From the NCBI GenBank assembly GCA_036732025.1, contig DAINDE010000001.1:62001-126000 (forward strand): DNA of 64,000 nt, given 5' to 3'. Source of the DNA: SSSZ01 sp036732025. Its GTDB lineage: Bacteria; Pseudomonadota; Gammaproteobacteria; Burkholderiales; Rhodocyclaceae. The notes beneath the pieces were generated by a model, which was given only the letters and a program-made list of their open reading frames with translations, did not search any database and had not been told where the DNA came from. The position numbers were made by a program, and so were the translations under genes. Of the stretch, positions 26,391 to 35,221 are shown one piece after another (position 1 is the first letter of the stretch; each line of letters opens with the position of its first letter).

Positions 26391-28601
26391 ATGAACAAGA
26401 AACTCTGCTGGACGGCCTTTTTTGCGGGCCTGGCCGCGGTGGCCTGGGTGGGTGCCGGCTACGTGGGCGCCAGCCCCCTGGCCCTGGCCATGACGGCCCT
26501 CATCGGCGCCGTCTATGGGGTCGGCGCTTCGGAATTGCGCCGTTTCGACCAGGCCACGGCATCGCTCACCCGCGCCCTGGCCGAATTACCTGCCGATCTC
26601 CCCGAACTCAGCCCCTGGCTGGGCCGTATCCACCCATCCCTGCAAAATGCCGTACGCCTGCGCGTCGAGGGCGAGCGGGTCGGCCTGCCCGGCCCGGCGG
26701 TCACGCCCTATCTCGTCGGTTTGCTGGTGCTGCTGGGCATGCTGGGCACCTTCCTCGGCATGGTGGTCACCTTGAATGGCGCCGTCCTGGCCCTGGAAAG
26801 CACCACCGACCTGCACACCATCCGCGCCGCCCTGGCCGCCCCGGTCAAGGGCCTGGGGTTGGCCTTCGGCACCTCCGTGGCAGGCGTGGCGGCCTCGGCC
26901 ATGCTGGGGCTGATCTCCTCCCTCTGCCGCCGGGAGCGGCTGCTGGCCGGGCAGATGCTGGATAGCCGCATCGCCACCACCCTGCGCGGCTTCTCCCTCA
27001 CCCACCAACGGCAGGAAACCTTCAAGGCCCTGCAAGGCCAGGCCCAGGCCCTGCCGGCGGTGGTGGAACAGCTGCAGGCCATGATGGCGCAGATGGAAGC
27101 CCATCATCGCGCCCTCGGCGAGCGGCTGCTGGCCGGGCAGGAAGGCTTCTACGCCGAAGCCCGGGGCGCTTACGGCGAACTGGCGGCCTCAGTGGATCGC
27201 TCCCTCAACGCCAGCCTCAGCGCAAGCGCCCGCCTTGCCGGGCAGACCATCCAGCCCGTGGTGGAGGCCACCATGGCCGGCATCGCCCGTGAAACCGCCG
27301 CCCTGCACGCCGGCGTGGCGGCCACGGTGCAAACCCAGCTCGACGGCGTGGCCCAGCGCTTCGCCGCCACTGCCGCCACGGTGACGGAAGGCTGGCAGGC
27401 TGCCCTGGGCCACCACCAGCAAACCGGCGAACGGCTGGCGGCGGGCACCGAAGCCGCCCTGGAACGCTACGCCGCCACCTTCGAGCAGCGCACCGCCGCC
27501 CTGCTGGCCAGCGTGGAAGCCGCTCACAGCGCCCGCCAGAGCGAGCTGGCCGCCACCACCGCCGCCCTGGCCAAGGACAGCGCGGCGCTGCACGACACCC
27601 TCGCGGCCACCGCCGAGGCCCGTTTCGCTGCCCTGGCCGAGCGCTTCAGCGCCACCGCCGAAGGCGTGGCCGACACCTGGCGCACCGCCCTGGCCAAGCA
27701 TGAAGGCACCAGCGACCGGGTGGCTGCCGAGTGGCAGGCCGCCCTCGTCGGCTTTGCCGAAACCTTCGCCCAGCGGGCCGAGACCCTGCTCGCCACCGTG
27801 GGCGCGGCCCACACCGCCCTGCGGGGCGAACTGGCCGCCGGCGACCGGGAACGCCAGACCGCCCTGGCCGCGGCCCTGGAAGCCATGGCCGCCGGCCTGC
27901 GCCAGGACTGGCAGGCGGCGGGCGCCCAGACCCTCGCCCAGCAGGAGGCCATCTGCCACACCCTGCGGGAGACAGCCGCCGCCATCAGCGCCGACAGCAA
28001 GGCCCAAGCCAGCGGCACCATTGCCGAGGTCTCGCGCCTGATGCAGACGGCGGCGGAGGCGCCCAAGGCCGCCGCCGAGGTCATCGGCCAGCTGCGCCAC
28101 GAGCTTTCCGCCAGCATCGCCCGGGACAATTCCCTGCTGGAAGAGCGCAGCCGCATCATGGAAACCCTGGGCGCCCTGCTGGATGCCATCAACCACGCCT
28201 CCACCGAGCAGCGGGGCGCCATCGACGCCCTGGTGGCTTCCGCCGCCACCCTGCTGGAACGGGCCGGCGGCCGGCTGGAGGAGCGGCTGGAGGCCGAATC
28301 GGCACGGCTCGATACGGTGGCGGCCCAGGTCACCGGCAGCGCCGCCGAGGTGGCCAGCCTGGGCGAAGCTTTCGGCCTGGCCGTGGAGCGCTTCAGCGAC
28401 AGCAACAATCAGCTCATGACCGCCCTGGAACGCATCGAAGGCGCCCTGGGCAAGACCCTCACCCGCAGCGACGACCAGCTCGCCTACTACGTGGCCCAGG
28501 CGCGGGAGATCATCGACCTCAGCATCCTCTCGCAGAAGCGCATGGTGGATGACCTGCAACAGCTCTCCGGCCAGCAACCCGCCCTGGCCGCCGTCGCCTG
28601 A
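26391..28601 (+). CDS. DUF802 protein: MotA/TolQ/ExbB-like membrane channel with a long coiled-coil tail
   Basis: A 736-residue protein. Four hydrophobic helices lie at about 8-27, 30-48, 107-127 and 154-177. The third and fourth (LLVLLGMLGTFLGMVVTL; GLGLAFGTSVAGVAASAMLGL) match the proton-channel pattern of MotA/ExbB/TolQ. From about 180 to 735 it is a continuous Ala/Glu/Gln-rich coiled coil. This layout of channel plus cytoplasmic tail of several hundred residues is like ZorA of Zorya defence systems and unlike ordinary ExbB. The ATG at 26391 gives the normal N-terminus. The next gene is the MotB-like OmpA partner, three bases downstream. Confidence 0.8.
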   Translation: MNKKLCWTAFFAGLAAVAWVGAGYVGASPLALAMTALIGAVYGVGASELRRFDQATASLTRALAELPADLPELSPWLGRIHPSLQNAVRLRVEGERVGLPGPAVTPYLVGLLVLLGMLGTFLGMVVTLNGAVLALESTTDLHTIRAALAAPVKGLGLAFGTSVAGVAASAMLGLISSLCRRERLLAGQMLDSRIATTLRGFSLTHQRQETFKALQGQAQALPAVVEQLQAMMAQMEAHHRALGERLLAGQEGFYAEARGAYGELAASVDRSLNASLSASARLAGQTIQPVVEATMAGIARETAALHAGVAATVQTQLDGVAQRFAATAATVTEGWQAALGHHQQTGERLAAGTEAALERYAATFEQRTAALLASVEAAHSARQSELAATTAALAKDSAALHDTLAATAEARFAALAERFSATAEGVADTWRTALAKHEGTSDRVAAEWQAALVGFAETFAQRAETLLATVGAAHTALRGELAAGDRERQTALAAALEAMAAGLRQDWQAAGAQTLAQQEAICHTLRETAAAISADSKAQASGTIAEVSRLMQTAAEAPKAAAEVIGQLRHELSASIARDNSLLEERSRIMETLGALLDAINHASTEQRGAIDALVASAATLLERAGGRLEERLEAESARLDTVAAQVTGSAAEVASLGEAFGLAVERFSDSNNQLMTALERIEGALGKTLTRSDDQLAYYVAQAREIIDLSILSQKRMVDDLQQLSGQQPALAAVA

Positions 28602-28603
28602 CC

Positions 28604-29239
28604 ATGGACCACAGCGAGCCCATCGAGGACACCACGCCCGTCTGGGCGGTCTTTGGCGACCTCATGGCGGGGTTGCTGGGGGCCTTCGTCATCATCCTGG
28701 TCGGGGTACTCGGCGTGCAGCTCGAACTGGTGAGCAGCCTGGAAGCCGAGGTGAAGAAGCGGCAGCTGGAAGAACAGCGCCGCCAGGCCCTGGAAAAGGC
28801 CCTGGCCATTCCCCTGGCCTCGGGCCGCGTGACCTTCGCCGACGGCCGCATCGGCATCAGCGGCAGCGTGCTCTTCGCCCTCAATTCCGACCAGTTGCAG
28901 CCCGAGGGCCGGCAGCTCCTGAAGAGCCTGGCGCCGCCGCTCGCCGCCTACCTGGGCGCCCGGGACGAAATGCTGATGGTGAGCGGTTTCACCGACGACC
29001 GCCCGGTGCTGGGCAGCAACCGGCAGTTCGCCGACAACCTGGAGCTTTCCGCCCAGCGGGCGCTGACCGTGGCGCGGGCGCTGATCGAGGCCGGCCTGCC
29101 CGCCGATGCCGTCTTCGCCGCGGCTTTCGGCCCCCAACAGCCGGTAGCCTCCAACGACGATGCCGCCGGCCGGGCCAAGAATCGGCGGGTGGAAATGGCG
29201 CCGGTGCCGAAAACGGCCCGGGCCAGGCCGGAGGCCTGA
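28604..29239 (+). CDS. OmpA-family MotB/ZorB-like peptidoglycan-binding stator partner
   Basis: A 211-residue protein. One N-terminal membrane helix (about 13-36) carries Asp19 in VFGDLMAGLLGAF, the position of the ion-binding Asp in MotB, ExbD-like and ZorB proteins. A short coiled coil follows (about 44-66), then a periplasmic OmpA-like domain (SVLFALNSDQL; LMVSGFTDDRPV; LSAQRALTVARALIEAGL; AKNRRVEM) that binds cell wall. With the preceding channel it makes a complete MotA/MotB-type pair. The stop overlaps the DUF2894 ATG (TGATG). Confidence 0.85.
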   Translation: MDHSEPIEDTTPVWAVFGDLMAGLLGAFVIILVGVLGVQLELVSSLEAEVKKRQLEEQRRQALEKALAIPLASGRVTFADGRIGISGSVLFALNSDQLQPEGRQLLKSLAPPLAAYLGARDEMLMVSGFTDDRPVLGSNRQFADNLELSAQRALTVARALIEAGLPADAVFAAAFGPQQPVASNDDAAGRAKNRRVEMAPVPKTARARPEA

Positions 29240-30096
29240 TGGGCGACGCCGCCGCCCTGCTGGAAGCCCTGCGGGCCAGCGGCGCCGCGGTCCTGGAGCC
29301 GGTGCGCTTTCGCTTTCTCGAAGCCCTGGCCCGGCGGGCCGAGGCGCATACCGGGGAAGCGCGGCGTGTGATCGACGACAAGCTGGTTCGGGCGGCGACG
29401 GCCTTGGGGGAGCGTTGCACTCAGGCCTGCTCGGCGGAAAGCGATTCCATTCCTCCGTTCGGGCTGAGCCTGTCGAAGCCCGGGATGTCCCTGGAGTGCC
29501 CGCGGGTTAAACGCCCTTCGACAGGCTCAGGGCGAACGGTTGGTGGGGACTCGGGGCAAACGGTTGGTGGGGACTCAGGGCGAACGGGTGGAGGGGACTC
29601 GGGGCAAACGGAATTTGGGGGATCGGGGCAGGCGGGGCTAGGGGTGGCGGATGGCGGGATCAACACGACCGACAACGCGCCGCCCACCAGCCCCCTGGCC
29701 GAACTCCTCGCCCACATCCGCGACCACGCCCTGCCGGAAGCGCCGAGCCACCCGCTCCACGCCCCCGCCGACGCAGCGCCCCGGGGCGAATTGAAATCGG
29801 TGGCCTACTTCCAGCGCACCTGGTCGCAACTGAGCGTGGATCAGCAACTCGCCCAGGCCCTGGCCCAGGTGCCGGACAACGCCGGGCCCTTCAACCCCCA
29901 GCGCCTTGCCGTGCAGGCCCTGCAACGGATGCGCGACACGGCGCCGGACTACCTGCGGCATATGCTGATCTACCTGGACGGGCTGATCTGGCTGGAACAG
30001 GCGGAGGCAGCCGGCAAGGCCGCGCCGAAGAGCGCCGGCCGGGGAGAGCGGGAGAAAAGGCGCAAGCCGGCCCGGGGCGCCGCCGGCGCGCCATAG
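29239..30096 (+). CDS. DUF2894 family protein carrying an in-frame REP/tandem-repeat insertion
   Basis: A 285-residue protein. The two conserved parts are residues 1-65 (LLEALRASGAAVLEPVRFRFLEALARRA) and about 150-260 (SPLAELLAHIRDHAL; LKSVAYFQRTWSQLSVDQQLAQALAQVP; GPFNPQRLAVQALQRMRD). Between them an entire REP-like repeat (29455-29539) and four 24-bp tandem units are translated in frame, giving low-complexity GRTVGGDS/GQTVGGDS repeats. The tail is Lys/Arg/Ala rich. Function is unknown; it is the last gene of the DUF3348-DUF802-OmpA-DUF2894 operon. Confidence 0.8.
   Translation: MGDAAALLEALRASGAAVLEPVRFRFLEALARRAEAHTGEARRVIDDKLVRAATALGERCTQACSAESDSIPPFGLSLSKPGMSLECPRVKRPSTGSGRTVGGDSGQTVGGDSGRTGGGDSGQTEFGGSGQAGLGVADGGINTTDNAPPTSPLAELLAHIRDHALPEAPSHPLHAPADAAPRGELKSVAYFQRTWSQLSVDQQLAQALAQVPDNAGPFNPQRLAVQALQRMRDTAPDYLRHMLIYLDGLIWLEQAEAAGKAAPKSAGRGEREKRRKPARGAAGAP
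29455..29539. repeat. REP-like inverted repeat (copy 2) inside a coding sequence
   Basis: The same 27-bp arms as at 19921-19984, here with a 31-bp spacer, lie within the DUF2894 gene and are read through in frame. Arms are identical between the two copies. Confidence 0.85.
29531..29626 (+). repeat. 24-bp tandem repeat, four units
   Basis: Four consecutive 24-bp units starting GGCGAACGG or GGCAAACGG and ending GGGGACTCGG or close variants; the fourth is the most diverged and a fifth is barely recognisable. Unit 1 starts with the last nine bases of the REP-like arm, so the array seems to have grown by duplication from the edge of that element. Each unit encodes eight residues. Confidence 0.85.
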
Positions 30097-30322
30097 ACAC
30101 CGCCATCCTGGCAGGCGCCCAGGCCCAGTGGGAACAGGTGACCCGCGGCGCCGGCGGCGGTCTGGCCTGGCCGGCGCTGCTGCGCAAGGGGAGCGGGCGG
30201 CCCCGGGCTTCCGTACCTGACCGGGGCGGCGACTGCCGACCCCAGGGAACCGACGCCGGTAGCCCGTTGGGATACGCCGGGTGTATATTGGGCCGGCCGG
30301 TCCACTACCCCCGGAGCTTCCC

Positions 30323-31465
30323 ATGGCTGCCGTCAATCCCCCCTCCCGGGCCGGGCGTCTTCCCGGGCTGGATGTCATCCGCGGTCTCGCGGCCACGGCG
30401 GTGGCGATCTACCACCTGATGATGCTTTACGTGCCGCTGCCGGCCGGCCCGGTCAGGAGCATCGTCGGCACCTGGTCGGGGGCGGTCCCGCTGTTCTTCG
30501 CCCTCAGCGCCTTTTCGCTGCTCCTGGGATACGCGGGCAAGTGCTGGGACGAGGCCGGGCTGCGCCGCTTCTACCTGCGCCGGGTCTTCCGCATCTTTCC
30601 CCTCTTCTATTTCATGCTCGCCGCCTACCTGGCCCTGTCCGCCGCCCGGGGGCTGTATGTTTCCAGCGCCGAGATCCTGCTCAACCTGAGCTTCCTCTTT
30701 CCCTTCTTCCCGGGCAAGCATGAGAGCCTGGTGTGGGCGGGGTGGTCCCTGGGCGTCGAGGTCTGCTTCTACACCCTCTTCCCCATCACGGCTCTGCTGT
30801 CGCGCTGGCTGGCGGCGAGCGCGGCCGGTCTGCTGGGCCTGGGCGCCCTCACCGTTGCCGCGACGACGGTGGTGGGCGACCTCGCCCTCCCCCGCAGCTA
30901 CGGCGGCATGAGCCTGCCGGCCAACCTCGTCTATTTCCTGGCCGGCGTCGTCGCCTTCGCCCTGACCGAACGCGCCGCGCAAGCGGGCAAGGCGCGGCGG
31001 ACGGTGGACTGGCTGGTGCGCTGGGGCATGCCCCTGGTGGCGCTTTCGATGCTGGCGCTGTTCGTGCACAAGTTCATGCCCTGGGCCCCGATGCGCAAGG
31101 CGGTGCCCAAGGAACTGCTGCTGGCCCTCGCCTGCGGGCTGTGGATCGTCGTCGCCTACGGAGGCTTGCCGCGCTGGCTGGATACCGCCGCCACCCGCTT
31201 CCTCGGCAAGCTGAGCTACGGCATCTACCTGGTCCATCCCCTCGTTCTCTGGAGCCTGCACCAGTCCGGCGTTTACGGGGTCATCGGCGAGGGCATCGCC
31301 GATCCGCACCTGGCCTTCCTCGCCTGCGCGGCCCTGACCCTGCCCCTGGTCGTGGCCCTGGCGGAACTCGGCTACCGCCTGGTGGAATCGCCGGGCATGG
31401 CCCTCGGCGAGCGCCTGATCGCCCGCTTCCGCGGAGACGCCCGGCCCCTCGCCTCCCCGACCTGA
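30323..31465 (+). CDS. Acyltransferase 3 (OafA/YrhL-type) membrane protein
   Basis: A 380-residue polytopic membrane protein with about ten hydrophobic helices. The N-terminal RLPGLDVIRGLAATAVAIYHLMM contains the family R-x10-H motif, and FYLRRVFRIFPLFYF is the second conserved region; LGKLSYGIYLVHPLV is in the last third. Such enzymes O-acetylate or succinylate surface sugars, peptidoglycan or secondary products. The ATG at 30323 is favoured over upstream in-frame starts that would lack homology. It is not tightly linked to neighbours; the 226 bp before it hold no recognisable gene. Confidence 0.85.
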   Translation: MAAVNPPSRAGRLPGLDVIRGLAATAVAIYHLMMLYVPLPAGPVRSIVGTWSGAVPLFFALSAFSLLLGYAGKCWDEAGLRRFYLRRVFRIFPLFYFMLAAYLALSAARGLYVSSAEILLNLSFLFPFFPGKHESLVWAGWSLGVEVCFYTLFPITALLSRWLAASAAGLLGLGALTVAATTVVGDLALPRSYGGMSLPANLVYFLAGVVAFALTERAAQAGKARRTVDWLVRWGMPLVALSMLALFVHKFMPWAPMRKAVPKELLLALACGLWIVVAYGGLPRWLDTAATRFLGKLSYGIYLVHPLVLWSLHQSGVYGVIGEGIADPHLAFLACAALTLPLVVALAELGYRLVESPGMALGERLIARFRGDARPLASPT

Positions 31466-31483
31466 CGCGCCCGGGCGGCCCGG

Positions 31484-34400
31484 CTACTCCGCCGGCCCCG
31501 CCGCTGCGAAGGCCTGGCGCAGATCCGCCAGCAGCCGCTCCAGGCTGTCCGCCAGGCGATGGGCGTGGTCGGCGCTGGCCGGGTCGTAGCAGTGCAGTGC
31601 GGCCAGGGTGGCCTCGGCGTCGGCGCAGACGCCGCTGGCGCCGATGTTCCCGGCGACGCCCTTGAGGGCGTGGGCGAGTCGTTCCGTTTCGGCCAGGTCT
31701 ACCCGGTCCAGGGCGTCCCGTAGGCGCCCGGGATCGCCGCCGTGGCCTTGCAGGAACATTTCCAGGAGGCGGGCGTAGAGGGGAAAGCGGTTCAGGGCGA
31801 TGGCCAGGCCCTGGGCAACGTCCAGCCCGCCGATGGCGGCGAGGCCCGCCTGCAGATCGGCCGTGGCGTAGGCTGAGGGCTCGCTGTCGACGGCGACGGC
31901 TGCGTCGTGCCCCCGCCAGGGCAGCCAGCGCAGCAGGGTCTGGTAGAGGACGTCGGGATCCACCGGTTTGGTGACGAAATCGTTCATGCCGGCGTCGAGA
32001 CAGGCCCGGCGGTCCGCTTCGAAGGCGTTGGCGGTCATCGCCAGGATGGGGGTGCGCTCCCGTCCCGGCAGGGCGCGTATGGTCCGCGTCGCCTCGATGC
32101 CGTCCAGCTCGGGCATCTGCATGTCCATGAGGATGAGGTCGTGGCTGCCGGCGCGCGCCTGGTCCACGGCATCGCGGCCGTCCACCGCCAGGTCGACGGT
32201 CAGGCCCACCGCCTGGAGGATTTCAAGGGCGACCTCGCGGTTGATTTCGTTATCCTCGGCCACCAGGATCTGGGCGCCGCCATGCCGGCGGGCCAGTTCG
32301 CCGGCGGCGTCGGAGGCGGAAGCCTGGACGGGGGCGGGCACCTCCGCGCGCCCCCGGCCGAGGCAGGCGGTGAACCAGAAGGTGCTGCCCTCGCCGGGTT
32401 CGCTGTCGACGCCGACATCGCCGCCCATCATGCGGGCCAGGTGGCGGGTGATGGCCAGTCCCAGGCCGGTACCGCCGTAACGGCGGGTGGTGGTCAGGTC
32501 GGCCTGCTCGAAGGCCTGGAACAGGCGGGCCGCCTGCTCGGGGGAGACGCCGATGCCGGAGTCCTGGGCCTCGAAGCGCACCTGCAGCCGGTCGCCTTCC
32601 GCCGCCAGCAGGCGGGCGCGCAGGGTGATGCCGCCCCGCTCGGTGAATTTCACGGCGTTGCCGGCAAAATTGAGCAGCCCCTGGCGCAGCCGGGTGGGAT
32701 CGCCCCGCAGCCAGGCGGGGACGCCGACGGCCTCCACCGCCACGGCCAGGCCCTTGCGGCCGGCGCTTTCGGCGATCAGGGTGCGGGTCCGTTCGAGCAC
32801 TTCGTCGAGGGGGAAATCGATGCTTTCCAGCTCCATGCGGCCCGCCTCGATCTTGGACAGGTCGAGGACGTCATTGATGATGCCCAGGAGGTGGCTGGCG
32901 GCGCCATTGATCTTCTGCAGGCGATCCCGCTGCTCCGGGGTCACGCCGGAGCGTTCGAGGAGCCGGGCAAGGCCGACGATGGCGTTCATCGGCGTCCGGA
33001 TCTCGTGGCTCATGTTGGCTAGGAAGGCGCTCTTCGCCTGGCTGGCGGCATCGGCCTGCCGGCGGGCCTCGGTCAGTTCGGCGGTGCGGCTGGCCACCAG
33101 TTCCTCCAGCCTCTCGCGGTAGGCCTGCAGTTCGGCGGCCGTGCGCTTCTTGTCGGTAATGTCCTCCTCCACCGCCAGGTAGTGCGTGATGCGGCCGTCG
33201 GCCTGGCGGATGGGAGTGACGTGGGCCAGGACCACGTAGTCGCTGCCGTCCTTGCGCCGGTTGGTGAATTCGCCCCGCCAGCCCTCGCCGGCGGCCAGGG
33301 CCTTCCGCAGCGCTTCGTAGTGCTCCGGGGGTGTCTTGCCGGAACGCAGGAGGCGCGGCGTCCGTCCGAGGGTCTCTTCGCGGCTGTAGCCGCTGATGCG
33401 AACGAAGGCCTCGTTGACGTACTCGATGCGATGGTCGAGGCCGGTGATGACGACGCACTCCGGGCTCTGGTCCACGGCCAGGGAGAGTTTGCGCAACTGC
33501 TCCTCCGCCTCCAGCCGCTGGGTGACGTCGCTGGCCAGCACCACCCGGGCGCGACGCCCGGCGAAGTCGATACCGTGGGAGGTGATTTCGGCCAGGATGG
33601 TGCTGCCGTCCCGGCGCCGGTGGCGCGAGAGCCCGACCACCTTGGCATCGCCGTCGTCCCGGCCGATGCGCTCGAGCAGCGCCGGCACGTCCTCGGCAAA
33701 GCGGATGTCCTTGACGGTCAAGGCCAGGAATTCCTCGCGGCTGTAACCGTAGTTGGCGACGGCGGCGTCGTTCACGTCCAGGAAGGCCAGGGTGTCCAGG
33801 TCGAAGACCCACATGGGGTGGGGATTGGCCTCGAACATGTCGCGGTAGCCGGCCTCCCGCTTGCGCAGCGCCTCGTCGGCGCGCTTGCGGGCGGTGATGT
33901 CGCGGTTGGCGCCCCGGCAGCCATCGTAATTGCCGCCCTCGTCCTGCACCGGCTGGCAGAGGTGGGAGATCCAGCGGATTTCCCCCCGGGCGGTGACGAT
34001 ACGGATTTCCATTTCGCCGTTCCCGGTGGTGCCCAGGCTGTCGAGGTGGGCCAGGAAACGGGGCCGGTCGTCGTCGTGGACGATGGCGGCCATGAGCCCG
34101 GGGTCGGCCATGAACGCCTCCGGAGGATAGCCGGAGATGGCGGCACAGGCCGGCGAGACATAGCGGTAGCGGCCGTCGGGGCCGATCCAGAAAATCCAGT
34201 CGGCGGCATTCTCCGCCAGCAGCCGGTACTTCTGCTCGGAGGCTTGCAGCGCTTCCCGCGCCGCCTCGGCCCGAGCCCGGGCCAACTGGGCGTCCTCCAT
34301 GAGGTTGAGGGCCGCCAGCCGGCCCAGGCGCTGCTCTTCCAGGGCGGCCGCCTGGCTATCCCGCAGCGCCTGCTCGGCCGCCCGTCGCGCCGCCCGCCCG

Positions 34401-34777
34401 GCCGCCTCGTCGAGGGCCCGCCGCATGGCGCTGGGCAGGCGGAAGAGATTGTCCTTGAGGAGGAAGTCGGTGAGGCCCAGGCGCAGCAGCTCGATGGCCG
34501 CCTCCTCGCCGATGCTGCCGGAAACGAGAATGACCGGCAGGTCCGGGGCGGCGAAGTGGATGGTCTGCAGCGAAAGGCGGAAATCCATGCCGGGGACGTT
34601 GTAGTCGGAGAGAACCACGTCCCAGGCAGCCTGCAGGGCCGCGCCCAGTTCCGCATCGCTGCGCACCCGCTCCATGCGCCCGACGGCCACCCCATGCTGC
34701 CGCAGGAAGCGCTGCACCAGCAGGTAGTCGGCTTCGTTATCCTCGATGACCAGGATGTCCAGACCGCCTTCGCCCAT
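31484..34777 (-). CDS. Hybrid sensor histidine kinase, REC-PAS-PAS-PAS-HisKA-HATPase-REC-HPt
   Basis: A 1097-residue cytoplasmic signalling protein without membrane helices. Order: N-terminal receiver (about 6-125, Asp58), short coiled coil, three PAS domains (about 180-300, 305-420, 430-550), HisKA with His591 in SHEIRTPMNAIVGLARLL, HATPase (YGGTGLGLAITRHLARMMGG), a second receiver with Asp885 in LILMDMQMPELDG, and an HPt domain with His1036 in LAHALKGVAGN. It can run a full phosphorelay by itself. It is the last gene of a four-gene leftward operon, starting 3 bp after the preceding response regulator. The signal is unknown. Confidence 0.92.
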   Translation of the reverse strand: MGEGGLDILVIEDNEADYLLVQRFLRQHGVAVGRMERVRSDAELGAALQAAWDVVLSDYNVPGMDFRLSLQTIHFAAPDLPVILVSGSIGEEAAIELLRLGLTDFLLKDNLFRLPSAMRRALDEAAGRAARRAAEQALRDSQAAALEEQRLGRLAALNLMEDAQLARARAEAAREALQASEQKYRLLAENAADWIFWIGPDGRYRYVSPACAAISGYPPEAFMADPGLMAAIVHDDDRPRFLAHLDSLGTTGNGEMEIRIVTARGEIRWISHLCQPVQDEGGNYDGCRGANRDITARKRADEALRKREAGYRDMFEANPHPMWVFDLDTLAFLDVNDAAVANYGYSREEFLALTVKDIRFAEDVPALLERIGRDDGDAKVVGLSRHRRRDGSTILAEITSHGIDFAGRRARVVLASDVTQRLEAEEQLRKLSLAVDQSPECVVITGLDHRIEYVNEAFVRISGYSREETLGRTPRLLRSGKTPPEHYEALRKALAAGEGWRGEFTNRRKDGSDYVVLAHVTPIRQADGRITHYLAVEEDITDKKRTAAELQAYRERLEELVASRTAELTEARRQADAASQAKSAFLANMSHEIRTPMNAIVGLARLLERSGVTPEQRDRLQKINGAASHLLGIINDVLDLSKIEAGRMELESIDFPLDEVLERTRTLIAESAGRKGLAVAVEAVGVPAWLRGDPTRLRQGLLNFAGNAVKFTERGGITLRARLLAAEGDRLQVRFEAQDSGIGVSPEQAARLFQAFEQADLTTTRRYGGTGLGLAITRHLARMMGGDVGVDSEPGEGSTFWFTACLGRGRAEVPAPVQASASDAAGELARRHGGAQILVAEDNEINREVALEILQAVGLTVDLAVDGRDAVDQARAGSHDLILMDMQMPELDGIEATRTIRALPGRERTPILAMTANAFEADRRACLDAGMNDFVTKPVDPDVLYQTLLRWLPWRGHDAAVAVDSEPSAYATADLQAGLAAIGGLDVAQGLAIALNRFPLYARLLEMFLQGHGGDPGRLRDALDRVDLAETERLAHALKGVAGNIGASGVCADAEATLAALHCYDPASADHAHRLADSLERLLADLRQAFAAAGPAE

Positions 34778-34780
34778 GCT

Positions 34781-35221
34781 TCACGCCCCTCCCGGCGGTT
34801 CGTTGGTAGCCAGCCAATAGACGCCCAGGCGTGCCACCGTCTCGGCGAACTGGCCGAAATCCACCGGCTTGCGCACGAAGGAGTTGCAGCCGAACTCGTA
34901 GCTGCGCAGGCGATCATGCTCCTCGTCCGACGAGGTCAGGATGACCACCGGCAAGAGGGCGGTGCGGCGGTCGGCCCGCAGGCGTTCCAGGACCTCCAGC
35001 CCCGACAGGCGGGGCAGGCCGATATCCAGGAGCACCACGGTGGGCAGCGCCTCGCCGGCGCGGCCGGCGAACTCGCCTTCGCCGAACAGGTAATCCAGGG
35101 CCTGCTGTCCGTCCCGCGCCACATCGATGCGGTTGGCGACCTTGGCCCGGCCCAGGGCACGCACCGTGAGCATTTCGTCCTGGGGATTGTCCTCCACCAG
35201 GAGGATGGATCGGATGGTCAT
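34781..35221 (-). CDS. Single-domain response regulator (Rcp1-like)
   Basis: A 146-residue stand-alone receiver with VEDNPQDE at the acidic pocket and phosphoacceptor Asp66 in VVLLDIGLPRLSG, followed by LTSSDEEHDRLRSYEFGCNSFVRKPVDFGQF. The long beta-3 to alpha-3 region and the NSFVRKPV motif are characteristic of Rcp1-type regulators that pair with phytochrome-like kinases. It overlaps the preceding kinase gene by four bases (ATGA). It probably shuttles phosphate between the kinases of this operon. Confidence 0.9.
   Translation of the reverse strand: MTIRSILLVEDNPQDEMLTVRALGRAKVANRIDVARDGQQALDYLFGEGEFAGRAGEALPTVVLLDIGLPRLSGLEVLERLRADRRTALLPVVILTSSDEEHDRLRSYEFGCNSFVRKPVDFGQFAETVARLGVYWLATNEPPGGA

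Noticed and set aside
29531..29650. CRISPR-like array
   Set aside because: Units are contiguous 24-bp tandem repeats without unique spacers and are translated in frame.
25640..30096. Calling the DUF802/OmpA operon a Zorya system outright
   Set aside because: No ZorC, ZorD or ZorE-like gene is present and the resemblance rests on architecture; a Tol/Exb-type or envelope role is equally open.
30097..30322. Continuation of DUF2894 or a small gene before the acyltransferase
   Set aside because: The frame is closed by TAG at 30094-30096; later in-frame stretches look similar in composition but have no start or ribosome site.
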